Assembly: GCF_000001735.4 (NCBI RefSeq)
Contig: NC_003075.7
Span: forward strand, 13,083,001 to 13,147,000
From: Arabidopsis thaliana
Taxonomy: Eukaryota; Streptophyta; Magnoliopsida; Brassicales; Brassicaceae
Reading direction: 5' to 3'
Length of the DNA stretch: 64,000 bases
The position numbers and the translations under genes are program-made. The notes below the pieces were generated by a model, which saw only the letters and a list, made by a program, of their open reading frames with translations, was not told the origin of the DNA and made no database searches. This document shows, piece after piece, positions 45,694 to 57,719 of this stretch; the stretch's first letter is position 1, and the number at the start of each line of letters is the position of its first letter.

Positions 45694-46715
45694 ATGGCGA
45701 TGATCAGTTACTCCACCATTGTGGTTGCTCTGCTTGCTTCTTTTATGATTTGCTCTGTTTCCGCCAATTTTCAACGAGACGTAGAGATAACTTGGGGAGA
45801 CGGACGTGGACAGATCACAAACAACGGCGATCTTCTTACACTCTCTCTCGACAAAGCTTCAGGCTCAGGATTCCAATCCAAGAACGAATATTTGTTCGGT
45901 AAAATCGACATGCAGATCAAACTCGTTGCCGGAAACTCCGCTGGAACTGTCACCGCTTACTATGTAAGTCCATTTCCTTTAGTGTTTTCTTAAAGTTCAC
46001 ATATTAAGAGTGATTAGGCTAAATGTTTTTTTTGTTTGGTTCTACAGTTGAAATCCCCTGGATCTACATGGGACGAGATTGACTTTGAGTTCTTGGGAAA
46101 CCTAAGTGGTGATCCTTACACACTTCATACTAATGTCTTTACGCAAGGAAAAGGCGATAGAGAACAACAATTCAAACTCTGGTTCGATCCCACTAGTGAT
46201 TTCCACACTTACTCTATCCTCTGGAACCCACAACGCATCATGTAAGTCCAAAATTATAAAAAATAAATCACACTTACTCTTTTGAATCTAATCTTGTTTG
46301 TTTTTTCTATCTATTCAGATTCTCCGTGGATGGAACTCCCATAAGAGAATTCAAGAACATGGAATCTCAAGGAACTCTGTTTCCTAAGAACCAGCCAATG
46401 AGAATGTACTCTAGTCTATGGAACGCTGAAGAATGGGCCACAAGGGGTGGTCTCGTCAAAACCGACTGGTCTAAAGCTCCCTTCACTGCTTCCTACCGCG
46501 GCTTCAACGAAGAAGCTTGCGTCGTGATCAACGGCCAGTCTTCATGCCCTAACGTGTCAGGACAAGGGAGTACTGGTTCGTGGTTGTCTCAGGAGCTAGA
46601 CTCGACGGGTCAAGAACAGATGAGATGGGTACAGAATAACTACATGATTTACAATTACTGTACGGACGCTAAAAGGTTCCCTCAAGGTCTTCCACGCGAG
46701 TGCTTAGCTGCGTAA
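45694..46715 (+). CDS. XTH23: Xyloglucan endotransglucosylase/hydrolase 23
   Basis: Exons 45694-45963, 46048-46241 and 46319-46715 give 286 aa. A signal peptide (about residues 1-24, ending [10 protein letters not shown]) is followed by the GH16 domain. The catalytic motif DEIDFEFLG, with the nucleophile and acid/base glutamates, opens exon 2. An N-glycosylation site sits right after it (GNLSGDPY). The C-terminal XET domain has the conserved cysteines ([31 protein letters not shown]). The enzyme cuts and rejoins xyloglucan in cell walls. The ATG follows the TATA box at 45611. Probably At4g25810 (XTR6). It heads a tandem pair with XTH14. Confidence 0.95.
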
Positions 46716-47348
46716 AGCTTTTAAACAAATGATCCAAAGCCATGAAAAGTAATACTATTCTTTGATTCATCTTATAAAGTATCTGATGTTTGGTTACATC
46801 TGTTTTTTATTTATTCTATGTAAGTATATTTGTATTCGAATATTGATCAATCACTTTACCAAAATAAAACATTTGAACGTACGATCAGAAAAGTTTAAGT
46901 CATAGACCTCAACGAAAAGTAAAAACGAAAAAGTTACTGTACATTATTTTCTGAGATTCTTATTATTGATTCCTAAGCATAATTAAGCTATAAATTATAT
47001 GCTATTAGACTATTAAATAACCCAATGTTTTATCAATAAGTAGAATCCTTCAACTCTTCTAATTTATAAATGGCCTTTTGATCTAAACTAATGTCTAGCA
47101 CAAAAAAAGAATAATAATAATAATTGTTTTGGTGACACAGAAATAATATTCCACGAACCTGTCTATGTTGAACCGTGTAAGGTCGAATAACTCGATTTAA
47201 ATATTATTACATACAAAGTTTAAGACTACCACGTCGATAATGTGCCTCCACGAAACTCTCTTTATATAACCACTTATTTCCACTTCATCTAAATCCATCG
47301 ACAAAGACTTACCTCTCACGGCGAGAAACAACAGAGAATCGGGGAAAA
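46716..47348. promoter_or_regulatory. Intergenic and XTH14 promoter
   Basis: 633 bases: the XTH23 3' UTR, AT-rich spacer and the XTH14 promoter with a TATA-like tttatataac at 47261-47270, about 80 bases before the ATG. No gene seen. Confidence 0.5.
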
Positions 47349-48615
47349 ATGGCGTGTTTCGCAACCAAACAGCCTCTGTTGTTGTCTCTCCTCCTTGCCA
47401 TTGGCTTCTTTGTGGTGGCTGCATCTGCCGGAAACTTCTATGAGAGCTTTGATATCACTTGGGGTAATGGTCGTGCCAACATATTCGAGAATGGACAGCT
47501 TCTCACTTGTACTCTTGACAAGGTCTCCGGCTCAGGTTTTCAATCCAAGAAGGAGTACTTGTTTGGTAAGATCGACATGAAGCTCAAGCTTGTCGCTGGA
47601 AACTCTGCTGGCACCGTCACCGCCTACTACGTACAGAATCTACTTGTGAAATTAATTGATTTCGAATCTTATATATTAGAGTATCTTTTCATCTCAAAAC
47701 CAATCGGTAATAAATGTAATATTTTTAACTCCTAATGTTATACATGTTGTGGCAGCTATCGTCAAAAGGCACGGCATGGGATGAGATTGACTTCGAGTTT
47801 TTGGGAAATCGCACAGGACATCCTTACACTATCCACACCAATGTGTTCACCGGAGGTAAAGGCGACCGTGAGATGCAGTTCCGTCTCTGGTTCGATCCCA
47901 CTGCGGATTTCCACACCTACACCGTCCACTGGAACCCTGTTAACATCATGTGAGTATATAGTCTATCAGGAAACCCTAAATTGATAGTAAATTATACAAT
48001 ATAATCCAGTATATTAACAAACGTTTTATTAATTAGTTCATTTATTATCAATTGGTTTTTATATAATAAGCTTATGAACATTGACAGCGTCTAATCTCAT
48101 ATATTTCCTCTTTTGATGTGATCCCTTACATTGAGCACTATAAAAAAAAAAAACGAGTTCTCTTGACATCTATAGACATATTTGATATATATTTCTTGAC
48201 ATTCATGTTGGTTTCTTGTGTCTGAAGCTTCCTTGTGGATGGGATCCCAATTCGGGTGTTCAAGAACAACGAGAAAAATGGGGTGGCTTACCCTAAGAAC
48301 CAGCCGATGAGGATATACTCAAGCCTTTGGGAAGCCGATGACTGGGCTACAGAAGGCGGTCGCGTGAAGATCGACTGGAGCAACGCACCATTCAAGGCCT
48401 CTTACAGAAACTTCAACGACCAAAGCTCATGCAGCAGGACATCAAGCTCAAAATGGGTGACTTGCGAGCCAAACAGCAACTCGTGGATGTGGACGACTCT
48501 CAATCCTGCCCAGTACGGAAAAATGATGTGGGTGCAACGAGACTTCATGATCTACAACTATTGTACCGATTTTAAGAGATTCCCTCAAGGCCTCCCCAAG
48601 GAGTGTAAACTTTGA
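47349..48615 (+). CDS. XTH14: Xyloglucan endotransglucosylase/hydrolase 14
   Basis: Exons 47349-47630, 47756-47949 and 48228-48615 give 287 aa. A signal peptide covers about residues 1-27 ([19 protein letters not shown]). The GH16 catalytic motif is [10 protein letters not shown] followed by RTGHPY, so the N-glycosylation sequon just after it is present (NRT). The XET C-terminal domain carries [17 protein letters not shown] and [17 protein letters not shown] cysteines. Intron positions and phases are the same as in XTH23 (middle exon 194 nt in both), showing tandem duplication. The coding difference is largest near the C-terminus. Probably At4g25820 (XTR9). Confidence 0.95.
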
Positions 48616-50726
48616 TTCTATTATGGGAATTTTCAAGCATTTTTCTTTCCGTTTTGTTTCATCTTGTGATGTTACTTTGATTTATTTTGTTCTTTCTTTT
48701 GGTGTTTCTGAGATACGATATTACATGTATACGTATTCTTCCTGAGAAAATAAGAAGTTGTATTACTCGATAATACATTTTATCTCTCAATGTGGTGTGA
48801 TTGTTTATTGGGTTTGGCGTACAATGAAAGCTACATCAATGTGCTTTAGAAAAATGCATACGAAAAGAAAAACACAACAATCAAAAACCCGTGAGGTAAC
48901 TAAATTATCTCCATTTACAAATATACTAACAATACTACTAATTTATTGCTAAGCTGTCAGCTGTCACGACCATGATAATGAAAAAAAAAATCATCTCTGT
49001 TTTCTTCTAAACTTTAGAGTTTCTCGAATTTTCACATATAATAAAAATAACCAACAGTTATGGTACTCTGTTGGGTGAAGATTTGCTATGTGGATATGTA
49101 AAATGCTTAGAGTCTTTACATTGTGATTTTAGTGGCTGGTTAGTGGTTATTAGGTTATTACAAACGCTTTTATCTTTGTACATGATCTTCTTAAGTAGTT
49201 ACAGAAATCTCAACTTTTCTTAAACTAAACGAATATCTTTGATTTTTATTTTCTTTACATCACTCTTATTGGGTCTAACTCACTGTAAAATTCCTGCATG
49301 TTTATATTATGAAATTGAGAAAATAGTAAATATATGTTTTAATTTCAAAGTTTAATGAACGCGTTGGTTGGTCCAACTAACTAATAGGGCCCAACATTAA
49401 AGACTTTAAGACCCACATTTAGGAAATGAATTTGGACAGTCCAATTTAAAGCACAGAACGTGTCTCAATACTTATTCAGTTTATTTCTTCGACAATGATT
49501 TTTCAAACTAAATTGCTATTTTTGATATTCAGGATATTTCATTTCATATAATTCAGTTGCATTTTCAGGATTTACAAACTTTGTAATTGTCTCCTCATAA
49601 TGTCACTTTTTCCTTCATTCCATCCAATTTGTCGTCAAAGGGCAATAAAAATAATAATCACAATGCTAAATTCTGATAATCAAATCTCAACAAAATATGA
49701 CTCAAATCAAACCCTGTTGATTGGACCAACGAATTAGACACTTGAGCTTTAGCTCCTGTGATTTTAATGTGGTATGCTTGCAGAAAATTTCTTACCAAAA
49801 TGTCAACTCATCTCCGAGATTAAGCGTACTATTTGCCAATACCCGAGTACTCGGAGCTAAATAATAGAAAAAGAAAAAAAGAATACATATCTCATGTCCA
49901 AACAATATTTTATATACTTATTTCATGACAAAAATCAGGAACAAATTAAAATTTTACAGATATAAAATAGGTCCACGCAACAAACACACGTTAAGTTTCA
50001 TTAGGTTTAGATTATTGAATAAGATGCAGAATTGTCATTTTCAATATTGATTAGTTTCTGGTTTAAGTCAATATCACCTGGTTTAGAGCCACTCGTGACA
50101 ATGTATAAAAAAATTACGTACCATCTCTATATCCAAAACTAGAGACAGAGATGTGTCGACCATGAAACTGTCTTAAGAACTATGACAATTTGGTCATAGG
50201 CATAGCCTAGGCAAAAAAACTTCATTTAAAAAAAAAAGATCAAAATGTTTCGATTATAAAAGATTCGTAAGGTTATATAAAATACAGAAAGCATGAGATA
50301 TAAGTTTTCTCAATATTACAAGGTTATTCTCAAATAATTCAAACGAAGATTCTCGTCTAACTATCACTTTTAGAGGATAAGGACAGAAAATTAAATTAGA
50401 AAGTCCTGACGGACCAAATTCATTAGACGCAGTTGGCTAATCATACATTCAATGCCAATGGAGAAGTCCAACTGTATTTCATTTCAATCTTACTCATACA
50501 ACTATACAAGTGATCTGCAAATTGCCGCGTACATATATGAATAAGAAAAATACATTAAAATTTTATATCCACCTGCCAAATCCTTTCAACGCCAAACCAT
50601 TCCCCTATATAATTATATATACAATTACAAATTTTATGTTACAGTCTTCATTTATTCGCGTAAAGATTTCAAAAAGTAGTGAATATATTCTTGTAGGAAG
50701 CTGCAGGGGTTAAGGAGAGAAAAGGG
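48616..50726. other. Intergenic between XTH14 and CASP-like gene
   Basis: About 2.1 kb, strongly AT-rich. Short ORFs (48758-48952, 50510-50713) lack features. No repeats or RNA genes recognised; the last ~100 bases are the leader of the CASP-like gene. Confidence 0.45.
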
Positions 50727-51790
50727 ATGGTGAAACTGAGAGAAACAGAAGTGATCCTGAGACTCTGCATCGTCTTTTTTCTTCTCCTCACTTCTTGTTT
50801 GATCGGTTTGGATTCTCAGACCAAAGAGATTGCTTATATCCACAAGAACGTCAGTTTCAGATATTTGTTAGCTCTCGAGTAAGTCCATTTTCCTTTATTT
50901 TTTGTCAATTGTATAGATCTATGTGTAATGTAACTATTAATCTCATCTCTTTATACAGTATTGATCTCATGATGAGATCATTATTGTGTTAAAAAAAAAC
51001 TTGAAACTGGCCATCAATGTCTTTAAAACTCACTGAAATAATAAGTCTGATAAAGATTCTATTTAATGATTTGAGTTTTTATGAGCTCTGAAAAAGAGGG
51101 TAATGATTTCACAGTTTTTTGAAGGATCTTGTTTATTATTTTAGTAAAATTTTCTGTTTTGGTTAAGTCTACATGAAAATGACATTTTGTTCAGTGGGGA
51201 CTGCTACTCTTTTTTGTTTTTGGTTTAACAACTCTTCAAATATCCTCCCACAAAAAAGTTGGATATAAGTTTTCATTTTATAATTATGTTTTTGTGTTAT
51301 GTATGATTATTAATTAAAAGATGTGTATATATGACAGGGCTGAGTTATACATAGATGTTGTGGTTGCTGCGTATAATTTGGTTCAACTAGGGCTTGGTTG
51401 GTACAATGTTGAACAAAAGACCTCCAATCCCAAATGGTTCTCTTACCTCTTGGATCAGGTATGCAGAACTCTCTTCATTTATAGATTATCGTTGATGACA
51501 CTATATGTGTGTGATAATACATGTTGTTAAAATAGACGGCGGCATACGTGGTTTTCGCCGGGACATCAGCCGCGGCGCAACACTCATTGCTAGTGGTGAC
51601 GGGTTCAAGGGAGCTTCAGTGGATGAAATGGTGCTACAAGTTCACAAGGTTCTGTTTTCAGATGGGAAGTGCCATCATCTTAAACTACATTGCGGCAGCT
51701 CTCATGGTCCTCCTCTCTTCCATCTCCGCCTTCAACCTCTTCCGTCTCTATTCCCCTAAACGTTTTTTTCGCTTTAAGTCATCCTCCTAA
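50727..51790 (+). CDS. CASP-like (UPF0497) four-helix membrane protein
   Basis: Exons 50727-50878, 51338-51458 and 51536-51790 give 175 aa. Four hydrophobic helices are visible at about residues 9-27 (VILRLCIVFFLLLTSCLIGL), 46-72 (LYIDVVVAAYNLVQLG), 93-110 (TAAYVVFAGTSAAA) and 136-158 (GSAIILNYIAAALMVLLSSI). The order is helix, loop with KTSNPKW, helix, and basic C-terminus (KRFFRFKSSS), as in CASPL family members. CASPs build the Casparian-strip membrane domain; CASP-like relatives are less well understood. Probably At4g25830, subgroup 2C. The first exon ends after GA of a Glu codon completed by exon 2. Confidence 0.88.
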
Positions 51791-53116
51791 TTAACTACTG
51801 TGGGAGTCATTTCTTAATCTGAAATAATGTTGATCAATGTGAAGTAAATGGCTGAAAAATTGATTTGTGTGATCTTCCACTATGAACAATAAATATCATC
51901 AGTCTATTGCTTGAGAAAAAAATATAGGTGTCTCAGTGTATGTACGTATGTAAACTTATTTTTGTCTAAAACTAATAACTTTTCCTTGTACTTGATTTTT
52001 GGTATTCAATAATATTTTGGTGGTAGTGTATACTAGACAAAAATTTAGGATCGGCTCTAAAGTCTGGAAGGCCTAAACGGAGAGAAAAAGAAGACCATTA
52101 ATCAGTTAGGACTCAGTAGCCTTGCTAGATGCCTAGATGGATCATGCATGAGGTTTAAAACATGAAAAAAAGAGTTTGGATCTTACCAAAAAGAGTGATA
52201 GATTATGATCGGGGTCGGGATGATGAGGTAGTTGTGATGAGAAGAAGAGGAAGTGAGGCTCAGGCTAGGAAGATTCAGAGAGAAGGATTAAAGATGAAGA
52301 ATAAAGAAGATTTAGGATTAGTCTTTGGTTTTTGCTAGTTTAGGATTACACTTACCGGTTAATGTGCACATGCACTCTTTGACACCTAGCACAATCATGC
52401 ACTTAGACCAACACTGACCAACACATGTGTAGATCTCAGCCATTATCCAAGATTCCATTTCAATCTTAACCATCCAAGTCCAAACTGTTCAATCTCTTAA
52501 TTTCTTTAATCAATTCGTAATTTGGTAAACTTTTGCCAATTAGTTTAACAGGTCACAATTCAAAACTGGCCCAAGACTAAAACACGAAGTTGAGAAAATT
52601 TACTACTATTTTCCAATACCACCAAAATTTGCAAAATGGTATCTAACTACGTAAAACTAATAACTTTTCCTTGTACTTATTTTAATAACAGTCAAAATAT
52701 AATTTATTTCCTTTATTTCAAACATTTATTTCCTCTTTATGGTTCAAAATTATTAGGAGTATCACAATATATTTATGTATTTAATTTCTCTCCTTATGTT
52801 TTGTCAAACACAAAAAAAAAAATATCTTGTATAAACTGATACAAACCCGTTTCTTATTTCTCTCTCGTTTTCTCCAAAAGACTTATCAAGCCGCACCATC
52901 ACAAAGCTTGAGAGAAAACGAAAGACTCGTTAATCAAGAAAACTCTCAGCCAAAACCTTCAAAGTCAATTTGATTAAACTAAACACATCAATCAAATCCC
53001 CTCGTTTCTCAAAACCCATATCTCCTTTTCTTCTCTCACCTTGTTTTAGCCGTAAAGTAATCACCTTTTCAACTTCTCAAAAGCCCTCTGTTTCTCTCAT
53101 CTCCCTCTCTCTGACG
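51791..53116. other. Intergenic and AAA-ATPase leader
   Basis: About 1.3 kb. A GA-rich stretch near 52190-52310 carries short purine-rich ORF pieces that I cannot assign. A TATA or CT-rich leader precedes the AAA gene (52855-53110); the in-frame upstream extension to 52970 starts at TTG and lacks a Met, so it is leader, not protein. Confidence 0.45.
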
Positions 53117-54637
53117 ATGAAAGAGTATTGGACATCTTTGGCTTCTCTACTCGGCGTTTTAGCCTTTTGCCAAAGCCTAATGAATTCTGTATTCCCACCA
53201 GAGCTCCGTTTCGCCATCTCGAAACTCTTCAACAAATTCTTTAAACTCTTCTCCACCTTCTGTTACTTCGACATAACAGAGATTGACGGCGTCAACACCA
53301 ACGAGCTTTACAATGCCGTCCAGCTTTACCTCAGCTCCTCTGTCTCCATCGCAGGTAACCGTCTCAGCCTCACACGCGCCGTCAACTCCTCCTCCGTCAC
53401 ATTCGGTCTCTCCAACAACGACTCCATCGTCGACACGTTTAACTCCGTCACCGTCGTCTGGGAACACATCGTTACACAGAGACAAACTCAAACCTTCGCT
53501 TGGAGACCAATGCCGGAAGAGAAACGTGGCTTCACGCTCCGGATCAAGAAGAAAGACAAGAACTTGATCCTTGATTCTTACTTGGATTACATCATGGAGA
53601 AAGCTAACGAGATTCGTCGGTTGAATCAAGATCGGCTTCTTTACACGAATTCACGAGGTGGGTCTCTTGATTCTAGAGGTCTTCCTTGGGAATCTGTTCC
53701 CTTTAAGCATCCGAGTACTTTCGATACTCTCGCTATGGATCCGGTTAAGAAGCAACAGATCATGGAGGATCTTAAAGATTTCGCTGAGTGTCAATCTTTT
53801 TACGAGAGAACTGGTCGGGCTTGGAAAAGAGGTTACTTGCTCTATGGACCTCCCGGAACAGGGAAGTCGAGCATGATCGCCGCCATGGCTAACTATCTCC
53901 GGTACGACATCTACGATCTTGAGCTCACGGAGGTCAAAAGCAATTCTGAACTGAGGAAGCTTCTGATGAAGACTAGCTCCAAGTCGATAATTGTTATCGA
54001 GGATATTGATTGTTCTATCAATTTAACGAATCGTAACAAGAAACAGAGCACAGGGAGCTATAACGAACCGGAGATGTTAACCGGGTCCGGTTTAGGTGAT
54101 GATTTGGGTGATGGGAACACTATAACGCTTTCAGGTTTGTTGAATTTCACTGATGGACTTTGGTCTTGTTGTGGTAGCGAGAGGATTTTTGTGTTCACGA
54201 CGAATCACATTGAGAAGCTTGATCCTGCATTGCTTAGAAGTGGAAGAATGGATATGCATATACACATGAGTTACTGTACGTTTTCTTCGGTCAAGATTTT
54301 ATTGAGGAATTACTTGGGGTTTGAGGAAGGTGATCTTAACGACGTTGTTTTGAAGGAGTTAGCGGAAGTGGTTGATAGGGCTGAGATTACACCGGCTGAC
54401 GTAAGTGAGGCTTTGATTAAGAATCGGAGGGATAAAGAGAGAGCTGTGAGGGAGCTTTTGGTTGATTTGAGAAGTAGAGTGGAGAGAAATGAGAAGAATG
54501 GGAAATCGAGGGTTCAAAATGTGAGCTTGGAAGAGCAAGAGAATAGAGCTTTCGACAGTCTTTACGCAGAAGAGAATGGAGGAGAAGAAGAAGAGATTGA
54601 GGATAACATTTGCAAAAGTAGTGATGATTGTTCTTAA
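53117..54637 (+). CDS. BCS1/HSR4-like AAA-ATPase
   Basis: An intronless 506-aa ORF starting MKEYWTSLASLLG. Residues 1-30 are a hydrophobic anchor, then the plant AAA-ATPase-associated domain (about 35-135). The AAA module has Walker A GPPGTGKSS at about 244-252, Walker B IIVIEDID at about 291-298, and the sensor/arginine region FTTNHIEKLDPALLRSGRMD. The Ser/Glu-rich C-terminal tail is acidic. Such proteins are membrane-anchored (ER or mitochondria) and are implicated in stress and cell-death responses, but the role is not readable here. Upstream in-frame codons begin at a TTG; the ATG at 53117 is the first in frame. Probably At4g25835. Confidence 0.93.
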   Translation: MKEYWTSLASLLGVLAFCQSLMNSVFPPELRFAISKLFNKFFKLFSTFCYFDITEIDGVNTNELYNAVQLYLSSSVSIAGNRLSLTRAVNSSSVTFGLSNNDSIVDTFNSVTVVWEHIVTQRQTQTFAWRPMPEEKRGFTLRIKKKDKNLILDSYLDYIMEKANEIRRLNQDRLLYTNSRGGSLDSRGLPWESVPFKHPSTFDTLAMDPVKKQQIMEDLKDFAECQSFYERTGRAWKRGYLLYGPPGTGKSSMIAAMANYLRYDIYDLELTEVKSNSELRKLLMKTSSKSIIVIEDIDCSINLTNRNKKQSTGSYNEPEMLTGSGLGDDLGDGNTITLSGLLNFTDGLWSCCGSERIFVFTTNHIEKLDPALLRSGRMDMHIHMSYCTFSSVKILLRNYLGFEEGDLNDVVLKELAEVVDRAEITPADVSEALIKNRRDKERAVRELLVDLRSRVERNEKNGKSRVQNVSLEEQENRAFDSLYAEENGGEEEEIEDNICKSSDDCS

Positions 54638-56025
54638 TTAGGTTTTCTAACGTTTCTATGTTCTACACAATGTGAAAGTTGTGTGACCTTTCTTATGTTT
54701 CTCCTTTTTTGGGTAGTTAACTTTTTGAAGTAAGCCAAAGTGAAGAAGAAGAAGGAGAGAAAATAGAAAAGAGGTAGAGAGTTGGTTAAAATAAGCAAGT
54801 GGTGGTGATTAAGATTTTTGTATGTGGCGATCGGGAAATGCAAAGAGATTCATTGGTTACCATTGGCATATGATTTGGTGTTACTATAAATTTATAATAG
54901 TTTCGTTACACTTTTGACATAGAATTCCATATTATTTTTTAACAATAGCATCCAATTCTTTTTAAAAAGAAAAACTTGTGTGTTTTTAGAGGGTACGGTT
55001 GTCTTTCATCTTCACCAACATTGGATAAGATCAATGCATTCCTTGTCAATTTTTAAAGTACAAAAAACAGGACAAATTGTTTAGCCTTAAGACCAAACAC
55101 TGAAGTTGACATGTTTTGTTTGTTTACTGGATTTTCTTAGCATTGTGGACTTTCTAGACTCACCCGTTTGAAATTGTCATAATATGGTGTCGTCGCACTG
55201 TCTCTTATATATTTCTTACTTTATTCGCAATATAAACAACAAAGTCTATGCTTATGTCAATTGGTCAATCTGTCCATCGACTCTATTAATTGAGTTATGA
55301 GTGTATTGTGCATAGATTAATAAAAATAATACAGTGAGTATGTTATGGATAGATGTGGATCTCTCTCTCTAGTCACATTACCACAAAGAGAATAAAGAGT
55401 TGAAGTTTCCGAAAGAGATAAAACAACAAATGTATAATGTCGTGAAATAATAATTGTGTAGAAGAAAATATCAAAAAGGAAAGATTTTGATATTAATACC
55501 TTTTTATGGATTCGGTGAGAAATTAAAGAAAGATTTGATTAAGAAGTGAGTTGGAAGTGATGCATGTACATTATTAGGCTTTTGTCGGAAAACTATAAAA
55601 AAGACTTCTTAAGCCCATTTTAATATTCACTTTTTTACTTTCTTTCTTTTTTGCATTGCAATTTTCCATTGTAGTTTAAGATCTGACCCTACTTTGTATA
55701 TGATTCGAATTATCCATTGTTTAAGATAAAACTAATAGAAATCAATTCGATTGTCCGGTGAGTAAACGGCTCTTCGCTAACAGAAAAACCTAACTTGAAT
55801 AGCTTGAGTCAAAACAATCTAATTTTTAAATAGTTCCCAAAATTTTATCTTAAATTACTCGTAATTACACTAGCAATCCAAAGTTTATTTGTTTTAATAA
55901 AAACTATTTTGGGTCGTCAAAATGGCCCATAAAGCCTAATTAAGAAGACCCAATCAATTTAAAAGCCCAAATCAGTGTGACGTATAATATACACGTCACA
56001 CGTCAATTCTCAGCGTCGTTAAAGT
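54638..56025. promoter_or_regulatory. GPP1 upstream region
   Basis: About 1.4 kb, AT-rich, with an unusual cluster just before the GPP1 ATG: TGACGT at 55978-55983, ACGTCA at 55993-55998 and ACGTCA at 56000-56005 (bZIP TGACG sites), plus a site II GGCCCA at 55924-55929 and GCCCA near 55965. The minus ORF at 54634-54843 starts in the AAA 3' region and is not supported. Confidence 0.5.
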
Positions 56026-57719
56026 ATGTTAACAACTCCGACAAGATTCGTTGCTCTAAGAATCCCATTCCGATCTTCCAATAAGATTCCGATCTCCATT
56101 GCTCCCTCTCCCAAAGTTTTTCCTCGGAAACCAGTTATCAGAGTTCCAGCAAGTCTCCGATTTGTAGCGACGATGTCGACCCCTGCCGCCGCCGTCAACG
56201 CCACCGTCACAGTCACCGATGCCGGCAGAGGATCGATCACTCACGTCATATTCGACATGGATGGTCTCCTTCTCGGTAACTTCCTTGTCTTCTTTGATCT
56301 CTTGCTTTTGGTTAATTTGTGTAACTGTCACTGTTGTTATTACAAGTTTTTTTTTTTTTTGTTCTTGTTCCATGAGTTCTCTGTTTGTTGATTGGAAAAT
56401 AAACTGACAAAAGTATAGTATGATAGGAGACTGAAACTGTTCTAAATTTGGAAACTTTAAGCATATGGTTTCTTATTGAAAGATCTGTCTCGTTGATCCT
56501 GAACTCTCTCCCAGTGAGCATAGCGTATGCTAAACTTGTCTACTGTTTGCAGACACGGAGAAGTTTTACACGGAGGTCCAGGAAAAGATACTTGCTAGAT
56601 ACAATAAAACATTTGATTGGTCTTTGAAAGCAAAGATGATGGGGAGAAAAGCCATAGAAGCTGCAAGGCTTTTCGTTGACGAAAGTGGAATCAGTGACTC
56701 TCTTTCTGCTGAAGATTTCATTGTAGAAAGAGAGTCAATGTTGCAAGACCTCTTCCCCACAAGTGACCTAATGCCAGGTACACAATCCGCATTGATTAGG
56801 CCATTCTTTCTTTTCATATATATATATATATATGTCTTTAAATTCTGTTTGTTTAGTTTCATTTGAATCAGCCTCTGATTTATTCTCTTTGAGTCACTAA
56901 TCACTGAAAGAGACAAGCTCTTAGCTCTTCTACTTTTCGCTGTATCCAATATTCTTCCTCTAATGCAGGAGCTAGCCGGCTTCTTAGACATCTCCATGGG
57001 AAAGGAATTCCAATATGTATAGCCACAGGGTATCTCTTTCTGTATTAGCACATGCTCTTCTTATAGATCACTGAGAGTGCAAATGGCTTTTTCAGCTTCT
57101 TTTTATAAATTTATGGTTTATGGCATATGTTATCTGATTTAGCTACTTTTTAATGCAGTACACATACACGACATTTTGATCTTAAAACACAAAGACACCG
57201 TGAGCTTTTTTCGCTTATGCATCACGTAGTACGGGGGGATGACCCAGAGGTGAAGGAAGGGAAGCCCGCGCCAGACGGCTTTCTTGCTGCATCCAGGAGA
57301 TTTGAGGTACAGATGGTCACTAAAACTGTACTTATCAAACTAAAGCACCAGCTATTAGCATGTGTTTCCACCTTTGAGAAGTTTGTAAACCAATGTTTTC
57401 CCTCTTCTTTGCGGATTTCATAGGACGGTCCTGTAGATCCACGCAAGGTTCTCGTGTTTGAAGATGCGCCTTCTGGAGTCCAGGCAGCTAAAAACGCCGG
57501 AATGTAAGTGGATTTCGTGTAACATTTTCCAAGTTCTCTTAGCTGATGAGCTATTAGTGGTTCAGTTCTGACTGGTGTGTGTGCAGGAATGTAATAATGG
57601 TACCGGATTCAAGGTTAGATAAGTCCTACTGCAATGTTGCAGACCAAGTTCTGGCCTCTCTGCTAGATTTCAAACCAGAGGAATGGGGCTTACCTTCCTT
57701 CCAGGATTCACACAACTAA
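56026..57719 (+). CDS. GPP1: HAD-superfamily glycerol-3-phosphatase 1
   Basis: Six exons: 56026-56275, 56553-56777, 56969-57029, 57159-57306, 57424-57503 and 57587-57719, giving 298 aa. HAD motif I is FDMDGLLLDTE (nucleophile Asp77 and Asp79). A Thr in ICIATGTHT fits motif II, KPAPDGF holds the motif III Lys, and VFEDAPSGVQAAKNAG holds the motif IV acids. It dephosphorylates glycerol-3-phosphate; yeast and plant relatives make glycerol. Residues 1-49 are an Arg/Ser/Pro-rich presequence, and Met50 could give a shorter cytosolic form. Probably At4g25840. Splice junctions all close in frame. Confidence 0.92.

Noticed and set aside
52970-53116. 49-codon N-terminal extension of the AAA-ATPase
   Set aside because: Begins with TTG and has no in-frame ATG; the sequence is CT-rich leader.
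53177-53629. Minus-strand 150-codon ORF within the AAA-ATPase gene
   Set aside because: Antisense shadow produced by the GC-rich codon bias of the host gene.
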